From Deltaproteobacteria bacterium (GTDB lineage: Bacteria > Desulfobacterota > Desulfovibrionia > Desulfovibrionales > Desulfovibrionaceae), in contig JANXYI010000277.1 in assembly GCA_025350085.1 (NCBI GenBank), positions 1 through 5,383 on the forward strand: a stretch of 5,383 nt of DNA, in the 5' to 3' direction. Shown piece after piece: positions 1-5,383 of the stretch (positions within the stretch are counted from its first letter, which is position 1; each line of letters opens with the position of its first letter). Position numbers and translations under genes: made by a program. A model generated the notes under the pieces. It made no database searches. It saw nothing but the letters and a program-made list of their open reading frames with translations, and was not told the DNA's origin.

Positions 1-1
1 C

Positions 2-1177
<1,176 letters not shown>

Positions 1178-1209
1178 CGGTCGGCCGCGACAAGGTCCCT
1201 GAAATGCAC

Positions 1210-1248
1210 GGGGCGGCCAGGAGAATTCACCTGGCCGCCCCATTTTTT
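1210..1248 (+). terminator. Rho-independent terminator of lon
   Basis: A 12-bp perfect GC-rich stem (1210-1221 with 1230-1241; arms GGGGCGGCCAGG and CCTGGCCGCCCC) closes an 8-nt loop and is followed by A and then six T (1243-1248). It starts 32 bp after the lon stop codon. This should separate lon from the fmdB-hemC run. Confidence 0.93.
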
Positions 1249-1258
1249 GCGCCGCGCG

Positions 1259-1287
1259 CCAGCCGCACGGCTTGCCTCTGCGGCTGG
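1259..1287. other. 9-bp hairpin in the lon-fmdB spacer
   Basis: CCAGCCGCA (1259-1267) pairs perfectly with TGCGGCTGG (1279-1287) around an 11-nt loop. It lies 10 bp past the T-run of the lon terminator and has no T-run of its own, so it is not an intrinsic terminator. It may be a 3' stabilising structure, part of a repeat element, or chance in GC-rich DNA. Confidence 0.5.
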
Positions 1288-1322
1288 GATGCTTATCCTT
1301 CCAGATTGTCTTGGCGCGCTGG

Positions 1323-1400
1323 CCCTTGCAGGGGGCGAAGCCCCCCTGCCGCGTTGCCAGTGGTGCGGTTTTGAGCTATGCCTTGGCGGCCCTGCAAGGG
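1323..1400. repeat. Nested inverted repeats upstream of the fmdB-type gene
   Basis: Two competing structures are visible. A local hairpin pairs 1328-1336 with 1340-1349: GGGGGC-GAA-GCCCCC, extended by GCA/TGC across one bulged C. A longer-range perfect 11-bp inverted repeat pairs CCCTTGCAGGG (1323-1333) with CCCTGCAAGGG (1390-1400). They share bases 1328-1333, so both cannot form in one RNA. The GGGGGCGAAGCCCCC palindrome resembles GC-rich palindromes often seen between genes in high-GC proteobacteria. It ends 25 bp before the start codon of the zinc-ribbon gene. Confidence 0.55.
1354..1382 (+). promoter_or_regulatory. Weak candidate sigma-70 promoter for fmdB-hemC
   Basis: TTGCCA (1354-1359) and TATGCC (1377-1382) are separated by 17 bp. 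The -35 is fair but the -10 matches only the first three bases of TATAAT. Some promoter is expected here because the lon terminator lies upstream, and this is the best-spaced pair I found. It could easily be chance. Confidence 0.25.
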
Positions 1401-1425
1401 GCAACAACTCAAGCGAGGACGCGTC

Positions 1426-1674
1426 ATGCCCATATTTGAGTACACCTGCAAGAAGTGCAAAACCCAGTTCGAAGAGCTGGTCTTTGGCGAGGGCGAGCCC
1501 GTGCTCTGCCCCAAGTGCGGCTCCGCCAAGACCCAGAAGCTCATGAGCTGCTGCCGCAGCAAGGTCAGCGGCGGCGGTGGTGGCGACGACGCCCCGGTGG
1601 CCCAGGCCGCGCCCGCGCGTTCGGGCGGAGGCTGCGCGGGCTGCTCCGGCGGCTCCTGCTCCTCCTGCGGCTGA
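1426..1674 (+). CDS. FmdB-family zinc-ribbon protein with Cys-rich C-terminus
   Basis: This 82-aa protein starts [19 protein letters not shown], the standard opening of the FmdB/CxxC_CXXC_SSSS small regulatory-type zinc ribbons. Two CxxC knuckles (Cys8/Cys11 and Cys28/Cys31, the second as CPKCGS) should bind one Zn. Further Cys follow: a pair at 42-43, then after a Gly/Ala linker (about 48-69) two more CxxC pairs, 70/73 and 78/81, in a Gly/Ser-rich end. The start is supported by GAGGA (1415-1419), 6 nt upstream of ATG. The stop lies 11 bp before hemC, so the two are probably co-transcribed. FmdB was named as a putative regulator near formamidase/amidase genes, but most members have no proven job. 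The family call is firm; function is not known, and a metal-linked or regulatory role is only inference. Confidence 0.9.
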   Translation: MPIFEYTCKKCKTQFEELVFGEGEPVLCPKCGSAKTQKLMSCCRSKVSGGGGGDDAPVAQAAPARSGGGCAGCSGGSCSSCG

Positions 1675-1685
1675 TCGGTGGCGGA

Positions 1686-2612
1686 ATGAAAAAAATCACC
1701 ATCGCCACCCGCGGCAGCATGCTGGCCCTCTGGCAGGCCGAGCACATCTCCGCGCTCCTGCGCGCCGAGTACCCCGGCCTGGCAGTTTCGCTGCTCAAGA
1801 TCAAGACCACTGGCGACATGATCCTGGACGTGCCCCTGGCCAAGGTCGGCGGCAAGGGCCTGTTCGTGAAGGAGATCGAGGAGGCGCTACTGGACGGCCG
1901 CGCGGACTTGGCCGTGCACAGCATGAAGGACGTGCCCACACAGCTGCCCCCCGAGCTCGTGGTCGGCGTCAATCCCGTGCGCGAGGCGCCCACGGACAGC
2001 CTGCTCTCCGTCCAGTACGACGGCCTGGACGCCCTGCCCAGGGGCGCGAAGATCGGCACCAGCAGCCTGCGCCGCCAGGCCCAGCTGCTGACGCTTCGGC
2101 CCGACCTCGTGGTCGAGTCCCTGCGTGGCAACCTGGACACCCGGGTGCGCAAGCTCATGGAAGGCCAGTTCGACGCCATCGTCGTGGCCACCGCGGGCTT
2201 GAACCGCCTGGGCCTCACCGCGCCCAAGGTCGAGATCCTGGGGCCCCCGCGCTTTCTGCCTGCCGTGGCCCAGGGCGCGCTCGGCATCGAGTACCGCCGC
2301 GACCGGCCGGAAATGGCCGAGCTTTTGTCCTTCCTCAATCACCCCGAGACCGCGGCCCAGGTGGCGGCGGAGCGCGGGTTCCTCACCGGGCTCGACGGCG
2401 GCTGCCAGGTGCCCATCGCGGCCTGGAGCCAGCTTGACGGCGAGAGCCTGACCCTTACCGGCTTCGTGGCCGGGGTCTGTGGCGAGAACCCCATCCGCCA
2501 GAGCATAGCAGGCCCGACGGCTGATGCCTGGAACCTGGGCGCGCGGCTGGCCGAGCAGATGCTGGCCGCAGGCGCCAAGGCCATCCTGGACGAGGTGTAT
2601 GCCCGAAGGTAG
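1686..2612 (+). CDS. hemC: Hydroxymethylbilane synthase (porphobilinogen deaminase)
   Basis: This enzyme joins four porphobilinogen molecules head-to-tail into hydroxymethylbilane in the cytoplasm, the step before uroporphyrinogen III, which feeds siroheme, heme and cobalamin synthesis. The 308-aa length is normal for the family. Visible hallmarks are the N-terminal [24 protein letters not shown], the catalytic-loop HSMKDVPT with Asp82 (E. coli Asp84), the substrate-binding Arg pair in SSLRRQAQ (129-130), [12 protein letters not shown], and [13 protein letters not shown] with Cys240 (E. coli Cys242), which carries the dipyrromethane cofactor. ATG at 1686 is preferred because it opens directly into the conserved [10 protein letters not shown]; the same frame is open further upstream, but that overlaps the zinc-ribbon gene. 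The upstream GGTGG is a modest ribosome site, so translation may partly depend on coupling to the preceding gene. All key residues are present. Confidence 0.97.
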   Translation: MKKITIATRGSMLALWQAEHISALLRAEYPGLAVSLLKIKTTGDMILDVPLAKVGGKGLFVKEIEEALLDGRADLAVHSMKDVPTQLPPELVVGVNPVREAPTDSLLSVQYDGLDALPRGAKIGTSSLRRQAQLLTLRPDLVVESLRGNLDTRVRKLMEGQFDAIVVATAGLNRLGLTAPKVEILGPPRFLPAVAQGALGIEYRRDRPEMAELLSFLNHPETAAQVAAERGFLTGLDGGCQVPIAAWSQLDGESLTLTGFVAGVCGENPIRQSIAGPTADAWNLGARLAEQMLAAGAKAILDEVYARR

Positions 2613-2640
2613 GCCCAGAGGCCAAGGCCCGGAGCCGACC

Positions 2641-2913
2641 ATGCGCACCGCCCCTGATCCGCTTGTCCTCAAGGAACTCCGGCGCATCCCCGGCGTGGGT
2701 CAGGCCATTGCCCTGGACCTCTGGAACCTGGGCCTGCGCTCGGTTGCCGATCTGCGCGGCCGCGATCCCCAGGCCCTGTACGCCGAACTCGAAGCCCTGG
2801 CCGGAAGCCACGTGGACCGCTGCATGCTCTACGTGCTGCGCCAGGCCGTGTACTTTGCCGAGACGCCCCGCCCGGACCCCGAGCGCCTGAAATGGTGGAA
2901 GTGGAAAGACTGA
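2641..2913 (+). CDS. Cdd1-type helix-hairpin-helix protein
   Basis: This 90-aa protein has a helix-hairpin-helix core, LRRIPGVGQAIALDLWNLG (residues 13-31), the typical fold for sequence-independent DNA backbone contact. It continues with SVADLRGRDPQALYAELEAL, then DRCMLYVLRQAVYFA (59-73), and ends LKWWKWKD. This order matches the small 'pathogenicity locus' Cdd1 family (helix-hairpin-helix superfamily), and the length is typical. The start ATG at 2641 has GGAG (2631-2634) 6 nt upstream; longer in-frame starts would overlap hemC. It lies 28 bp after hemC and is probably in the same transcript. Despite the family name nothing here suggests pathogenicity. No biochemical role is established to my knowledge; DNA binding is inferred from the fold. 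Confidence 0.88.
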   Translation: MRTAPDPLVLKELRRIPGVGQAIALDLWNLGLRSVADLRGRDPQALYAELEALAGSHVDRCMLYVLRQAVYFAETPRPDPERLKWWKWKD

Positions 2914-2924
2914 GCGAAGAAATA

Positions 2925-2972
2925 TCAGGGGCGCTGCCCCTGAACCCCGCCAAAGGGCCTGAGGCCCTTTGG
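2925..2972. repeat. Double-palindrome intergenic repeat element
   Basis: Two perfect triloop hairpins stand 6 nt apart. The first pairs TCAGGGGC (2925-2932) with GCCCCTGA (2936-2943), loop GCT. The second pairs CCAAAGGGCC (2950-2959) with GGCCCTTTGG (2963-2972), loop TGA. The linker ACCCCG and the trailing AATCCCC fit a layout I recall as a common dispersed intergenic repeat in Desulfovibrio and other high-GC proteobacteria (GGGGC...GCCCC, ACCCCG, CCAAAGG...CCTTTGG, AATCCC). There is no T-run, so it is not a classic intrinsic terminator, though it could stall transcription or protect the 3' end of the hemC transcript. Dispersed copies cannot be confirmed from this window. Confidence 0.75.
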
Positions 2973-3013
2973 AATCCCCAGTGTGTGAGTTGTTGTTCCC
3001 GAAGGACGCGATA

Positions 3014-3457
3014 ATGAAGCTGCTGCCCCTGCCGCCCCTGTACCTGCTCTCTGGACTGGCCGCCATCTGCAGCCTGCGCGTCTTTTTGCCGGAACTCAAC
3101 CTCCTCGCCGGGCCGACGGCGCTGCTCGGCGCTGGCCTGGCGATCCTGGGCGCGTTGAGCGCCCTGGCCGGGCTGCTGGCCCTGCTGCGGCACAAAACCA
3201 CCCCCACCTTTGCCCGCAGCGTCAAACTGGTGGACAGCGGCATCTTCCGCCGGACGCGCAACCCCATCTACCTGGGCCTGGTGCTGCTGCTGCTCGGCGC
3301 GGCCCTGCTTTCAGGAAACCTGGCGGCGCTCCTGGTGCCCCTGGCGGTCTTTGGCGGCCTGGCCCTCCATTTTGTGCCCCTGGAGGAGGCCAAGACCGAG
3401 GCGGAACTCGGCGAGGCCTACCGTCGCTACAAGAAGAGAACCCCGCGCTGGCTCTAG
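3014..3457 (+). CDS. Small membrane methyltransferase, ICMT/PEMT (isoprenylcysteine methyltransferase-like) family
   Basis: This 147-aa integral membrane protein has about four hydrophobic segments (roughly residues 8-25, 33-58, 86-100 and 103-122). The family signature is present: LVDSGIFRRTRNPIYLG (72-88) holds the RxPxY motif, and the C-terminal LEEAKTEAELGEAYRRYKKRTPRWL (123-147) corresponds to the EE...LG..Y..Y...PRW motif of isoprenylcysteine carboxyl methyltransferase-like and phospholipid methyltransferase-like proteins. These use S-adenosylmethionine at the membrane. Bacterial members methylate varied, mostly unknown, substrates, so a lipid or small molecule is possible but unproven. 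ATG 3014 is chosen over an in-frame TTG at 2969 because AAGGA (3002-3006) sits 7 nt upstream and the TTG lies inside the upstream hairpin. It is 100 bp from the Cdd1-type gene, so membership in that operon is uncertain. Confidence 0.85.
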   Translation: MKLLPLPPLYLLSGLAAICSLRVFLPELNLLAGPTALLGAGLAILGALSALAGLLALLRHKTTPTFARSVKLVDSGIFRRTRNPIYLGLVLLLLGAALLSGNLAALLVPLAVFGGLALHFVPLEEAKTEAELGEAYRRYKKRTPRWL

Positions 3458-3673
3458 CCCAGCCGCCTCCCCGTCAACTCCCCAGATTTCCGGCCCATTG
3501 CCGTTGCACCCGCGCACGGGGTCCAGGGTGCAGGGCAGGGCCGCCTCGGGCTGGCCGGGGGCCGGGCGCAAGCAGGGTGAGGGTTGTTTGGGCTGCTCAC
3601 TCCACTGCGCACACCTCGCCGCGGACCGCGGTTCTCGGCATGCTGAAAGGGCAGGGCAATATCCTTGGTGGCC
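3458..3673. other. Non-coding stretch with minor palindromes
   Basis: No convincing gene lies here in any frame; open frames crossing it are antisense or shifted copies of neighbouring genes. Visible structures are a 7-bp hairpin TGCACCC/GGGTGCA (3505-3511 with 3526-3532), a 6-bp hairpin with one G-U pair (3551-3556 with 3560-3565), and two CCGCGG hexamers separated by one A (3619-3631). None has a T-run, so I see no intrinsic terminator for the methyltransferase gene. A small RNA cannot be excluded, but no promoter-terminator pair points to one. Confidence 0.6.
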
Positions 3674-3702
3674 TTGACAACTCTAGGCCCCCTACCTATA
3701 TT
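3674..3702 (+). promoter_or_regulatory. Strong sigma-70 promoter for the HU-like gene
   Basis: A perfect -35 TTGACA (3674-3679) and a -10 TATATT (3697-3702, five of six matches) are separated by the optimal 17 bp. Transcription should start near 3709, giving an untranslated leader of about 80 nt. This is the clearest promoter in the window and sits at an AT-rich island in otherwise GC-rich DNA. The last base of the -10 is the first base of the palindrome that follows. Confidence 0.88.
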
Positions 3703-3722
3703 GAACTTGAATTTCATTTTCA
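3702..3722. promoter_or_regulatory. 21-bp palindromic operator, Fur-box-like
   Basis: The site reads TGAA-N2-TGAA-N-TTCA-N2-TTCA, centred on 3712; eight of ten opposing base pairs are symmetric. Bases 3707-3723 match 13 of 16 defined positions of the Desulfovibrio Fur consensus WTGAAAATNATTTTCAW as I recall it from comparative genomics. The palindrome begins at the end of the -10 and covers the predicted start of transcription, the classic place for a repressor to block polymerase. A Fur-family repressor (Fur, or PerR/Zur) is the best guess; another dimeric regulator with TGAA/TTCA half-sites is possible. Confidence 0.65.
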
Positions 3723-3777
3723 CCGCCCTCCAGGGAATGGCTCCGGAGGCGACGGTTTCCCTCCAACCCGAACCCAC

Positions 3778-3783
3778 AGGAGG
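3778..3783 (+). promoter_or_regulatory. Perfect Shine-Dalgarno of the HU-like gene
   Basis: AGGAGG lies 7 nt before ATG 3791 and is the strongest ribosome-binding site in the window. It fixes the start codon and predicts high translation once the promoter is active. An upstream CCTCC (3760-3764) could pair with it. Confidence 0.9.
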
Positions 3784-3790
3784 AACCGTT

Positions 3791-4042
3791 ATGATCACCA
3801 AGAAGACCTATGTGAACGCGCTCAGGGACGCTCTGCCCGACATCGTTGTAGACGACGACCTGGCGCTCAGTATCTTGGATGTCGTGTTTTCCGTGCCCAT
3901 GAAGGGGCTGGAGAACGGCGATAAGGTGGAGTTGCCCGGCCTTGGCTTCATCTCCATAGACCGGAGCAGGGGTGCGGGCTGCCTTTCCTACAGCCCTGAA
4001 GCTGCGCACATCACCTGCGGGGTTCCCTCGCGGGCTCACTAG
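3791..4042 (+). CDS. Divergent, truncated HU/IHF-like protein with Cys/His tail
   Basis: This 83-aa protein aligns with the first half of HU: MITKKTYVNALRDALPDIVVDDDLALSILDVVFSVPMKGLENGDKVELPGLGFISI matches the two N-terminal helices and the signature ENGDKVELPGLG (HU: xxGExVxLPGFG). After residue 57 the likeness stops. The HU arm (GRNPxTG) and the C-terminal helix are absent, replaced by about 26 residues containing Cys64, His73, Cys76 and His83. Count of charged residues is 11 acidic against 8 Lys/Arg, unlike basic HU. Other frames downstream do not restore an HU arm, so this is not a simple frameshift. It may bind protein or metal rather than DNA, dimerise with a true HU, or be a decaying gene. 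Strong promoter, operator, perfect ribosome site and own terminator argue that it is expressed. Codons such as GTA, ATA, AGT, TTG and AGG are more common than in neighbours. HU relatedness is fairly sure; function is unknown. Confidence 0.75.
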   Translation: MITKKTYVNALRDALPDIVVDDDLALSILDVVFSVPMKGLENGDKVELPGLGFISIDRSRGAGCLSYSPEAAHITCGVPSRAH

Positions 4043-4086
4043 CGGACGAATTCGCGCTCCGCAAAAGCAGCCTGAACAGGTAACAG

Positions 4087-4127
4087 CAGCGCGCGGCGGG
4101 TTTAAGCCCTGCCGCGCGTTGATTTTT
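4087..4127 (+). terminator. Rho-independent terminator of the HU-like gene
   Basis: A 14-bp stem (4087-4100 with 4108-4121, including two G-U pairs and a core of CGCGCGGC/GCCGCGCG) closes a 7-nt loop and is followed by A and five T (4123-4127). It starts 45 bp after the stop codon. Read on the minus strand the hairpin is not followed by a good T-run, so it serves mainly the plus strand. Confidence 0.92.
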
Positions 4128-4151
4128 AGTCCCTCGCTCCCCTTTGGGGGG

Positions 4152-4178
4152 GGCCGGGGGGCATCATGCCACCCGGCC
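4152..4178. repeat. Compact palindrome downstream of dinB
   Basis: GGCCGGG-g-GGCA closes on TGCC-a-CCCGGCC around a TCA loop: 11 paired positions with one G/A mismatch (4152-4163 with 4167-4178). It lies about 20 bp past the dinB stop on the minus strand. No T-run follows on either strand. Together with the flanking GATGCCTCCGGCGG (minus strand) it resembles dispersed intergenic repeats of Desulfovibrio-like genomes; it may act as a 3' end or Rho-linked pause for dinB. Confidence 0.55.
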
Positions 4179-4197
4179 GCCGGAGGCATCTTTTCCT

Positions 4198-5364
4198 TCA
4201 CTCATCAAAATCCAGCAAATCGCCGCGCACGATGGCCCCCTTGCCAAAACGGCCGCGCACGGCGTCCAGCGCGTTGTCCAGGGCGGTCTTGGGCCTGGCC
4301 GGGGTCTCGGGTGTAAGCAGCGAAAGCTGTCTGGGCTTTTCGCCGAACTGCGACACGCCCACGCCGATGAGCCGCAGGTCCTGGCGCGGGTTCAGTTCGG
4401 CAAGCAGCGCCAGCGCCGTCTCAAAGATGCTTTTGGTGTCCTGCACCGGCTCGGACAGCGTGCGCGAACGCGTGATCCTGCGGAAGTCGGCGAAGGTGGC
4501 CTTGAGGGTCACGGTGCGGCCGCGCACGCCTTGAGCGCGCATGTCCGCGCCCACGCGCTCGCTTTGCAGCAAGAGCCAGCGCCGCAGCACCACGGGGTCG
4601 CGGGTGTCGCGCGAGAACGTGTTCTCCGCGCTCGTGGACTTGGCCGGGGTGAAGGGCGTCACCGGCCGGTCATCAAGGCCCTGGGCCAGCTCAAAGAGCC
4701 ACAGGCCGCGCTCGCCGAGCTTCTGTTGCCAGAACTCCGGGGGATGGCGCAGAACGTCGCCCGCCAGGCGCACGCCCAGGCCGGTTAGGATCTCCAGGGT
4801 TCGGCCGCCCACGCCCGGGATCTTCTGCACCGGCAGCTGGTCCAGAAAGGCGCGCACGTCCGGCTCGCGCAGGATGGTCTGGCCATCGGGCTTGTTGTAG
4901 TCCGAGGCGATCTTGGCCAGGAAGCGCACCGGAGCGATACCCACGGAGCAGGTCAGCCCCGTTTCCCGCAGTACCTCGGCGCGGATGGCGGCCGCCAGCT
5001 CCTCCGGCGGGCCGAACAGCCGCTCCATGCCCGTCACATCCAGGTACGCCTCGTCCACGGACGCCTGCTCCACCAGGGGCGAGAAGTGTTGCAGCACGGC
5101 CATGACCCGGCGCGAAAACTCCTTGTAGCGCCACATGCGCACCGGCACGAACAGCCCGTGCGGGCACAGCTTCCTGGCCTGGGCCACGGCCATGGCCGAG
5201 CGCACCCCGAACTTGCGGATCTCGTAGCTCGCGGCCGAGACCACCGAACGCGGGCCGTCGCCCACGGCCAGCGGCAGCCCCCGCCACTCCGGGTGGTCCA
5301 GCTGCTCCACGGAGGCGAAAAACGCATCCATGTCGATGTGTGCGATGAAGCGGTCGTGGGCCAT
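4198..5364 (-). CDS. dinB: DNA polymerase IV (Y-family translesion polymerase)
   Basis: DinB is an error-prone polymerase without proofreading that copies past damaged template bases. The 388-aa protein opens AHIDMDAFFASVEQ, with metal-binding Asp11 and steric-gate Phe16 (E. coli Asp8, Phe13). SVDEAYLD supplies Asp104-Glu105 (E. coli 103-104). CSVGIAPVRFLAKIASDYNKPDG (139-161) and the helix-hairpin-helix IPGVG (182-186) follow, then the little-finger domain. QLSLL (346-350) is a sliding-clamp-binding motif, here internal; a 38-residue extension with ALDAVRGRFGKGAIVRG follows, as in many longer DinB proteins, whereas E. coli DinB (351 aa) ends at its motif. ATG 5364 is preferred; GTG 5370 is possible, and an in-frame TAA at 5374-5376 rules out longer forms. 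Neither start has a clear ribosome site. Only 19 bp upstream is visible, so a LexA box cannot be assessed. The gene converges with the HU-like gene. Catalytic residues are intact. Confidence 0.96.
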   Translation of the reverse strand: MAHDRFIAHIDMDAFFASVEQLDHPEWRGLPLAVGDGPRSVVSAASYEIRKFGVRSAMAVAQARKLCPHGLFVPVRMWRYKEFSRRVMAVLQHFSPLVEQASVDEAYLDVTGMERLFGPPEELAAAIRAEVLRETGLTCSVGIAPVRFLAKIASDYNKPDGQTILREPDVRAFLDQLPVQKIPGVGGRTLEILTGLGVRLAGDVLRHPPEFWQQKLGERGLWLFELAQGLDDRPVTPFTPAKSTSAENTFSRDTRDPVVLRRWLLLQSERVGADMRAQGVRGRTVTLKATFADFRRITRSRTLSEPVQDTKSIFETALALLAELNPRQDLRLIGVGVSQFGEKPRQLSLLTPETPARPKTALDNALDAVRGRFGKGAIVRGDLLDFDE

Positions 5365-5383
5365 GCCCACACGTTACGGCAGG

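Noticed and set aside
1455..1685. In-frame N-terminal extension of hemC overlapping the zinc-ribbon gene
   Set aside because: The extra residues are Arg-rich and unlike HemC, while ATG 1686 opens directly into the conserved [10 protein letters not shown]; the length then fits the family.
1565..2338. 257-codon minus-strand open frame opposite hemC
   Set aside because: Antisense shadow of a complete, motif-rich hemC; Ser/Arg-rich composition reflects codon bias on the other strand.
2969..3013. TTG start giving a longer membrane methyltransferase
   Set aside because: The TTG lies inside the upstream palindrome and lacks a ribosome site; ATG 3014 has AAGGA at proper spacing.
3619..3631. CCGCGG-A-CCGCGG as a direct-repeat operator
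   Set aside because: The hexamer is self-complementary and common in GC-rich DNA; it lies 43 bp upstream of the -35 without other support.
3458..3673. Possible tRNA or small RNA gene in the gap
   Set aside because: No cloverleaf, no T-loop GTTCRA motif, and no promoter with paired terminator; only short hairpins are seen.
3972..4316. Frameshifted continuation of the HU-like gene in another frame
   Set aside because: Translations of both alternative frames after 3960 do not restore the HU arm (GRNPxTG) or a C-terminal helix, so a simple frameshift is not supported.
4144..4788. 214-codon plus-strand open frame opposite dinB
   Set aside because: It is antisense to the intact dinB, has low-complexity Arg/Ala/His-rich composition typical of antisense frames in GC-rich DNA, and matches no family I recognise.

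Overview
The window is GC-rich, tightly packed bacterial chromosome. It reads like a Desulfovibrio-type sulfate reducer (Desulfovibrionaceae or close relatives), judged from protein style, GC-biased codon use, GC-rich hairpins between genes and a Fur-box-like palindrome. This placement is an inference and no marker gene proves it.

Layout. (1) 2-1177, + strand: the 3' part of lon, the ATP-dependent protease. Its sensor, arginine-finger and Ser/Lys protease residues are intact, and it carries an unusual Lys/Ala/Pro tail built from 18-bp DNA repeats. A strong intrinsic terminator follows at 1210-1248. (2) 1249-1425: a structured spacer with hairpins and one long-range inverted repeat. (3) 1426-2913, +: a three-gene run of an FmdB-type zinc-ribbon protein, hemC (hydroxymethylbilane synthase, early tetrapyrrole pathway) and a small Cdd1-type helix-hairpin-helix protein, with gaps of 11 and 28 bp. 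(4) 2925-2972: two back-to-back palindromes of a repeat-like type, then a small membrane methyltransferase of the ICMT/PEMT type at 3014-3457. (5) 3458-3790: a 333-bp non-coding stretch. Its first two thirds hold only minor hairpins; its end holds the best promoter in the window, overlapped by a 21-bp palindrome resembling an iron-type (Fur) operator. (6) 3791-4042, +: an 83-aa divergent HU-like protein that lacks the DNA-binding arm and ends in a Cys/His-containing tail, closed by a strong terminator at 4087-4127. (7) 4198-5364, - strand: dinB, DNA polymerase IV, complete and convergent with the HU-like gene.

Most of the content is housekeeping: protein quality control, tetrapyrrole synthesis and translesion DNA synthesis. 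The most unusual unit is at 3674-4127, where a strong promoter, a palindromic operator, a perfect Shine-Dalgarno and a terminator surround one small degenerate HU-like gene, making a self-contained and apparently regulated transcription unit. The Lon tail is the second notable point. I see no mobile element, CRISPR array, tRNA or rRNA.
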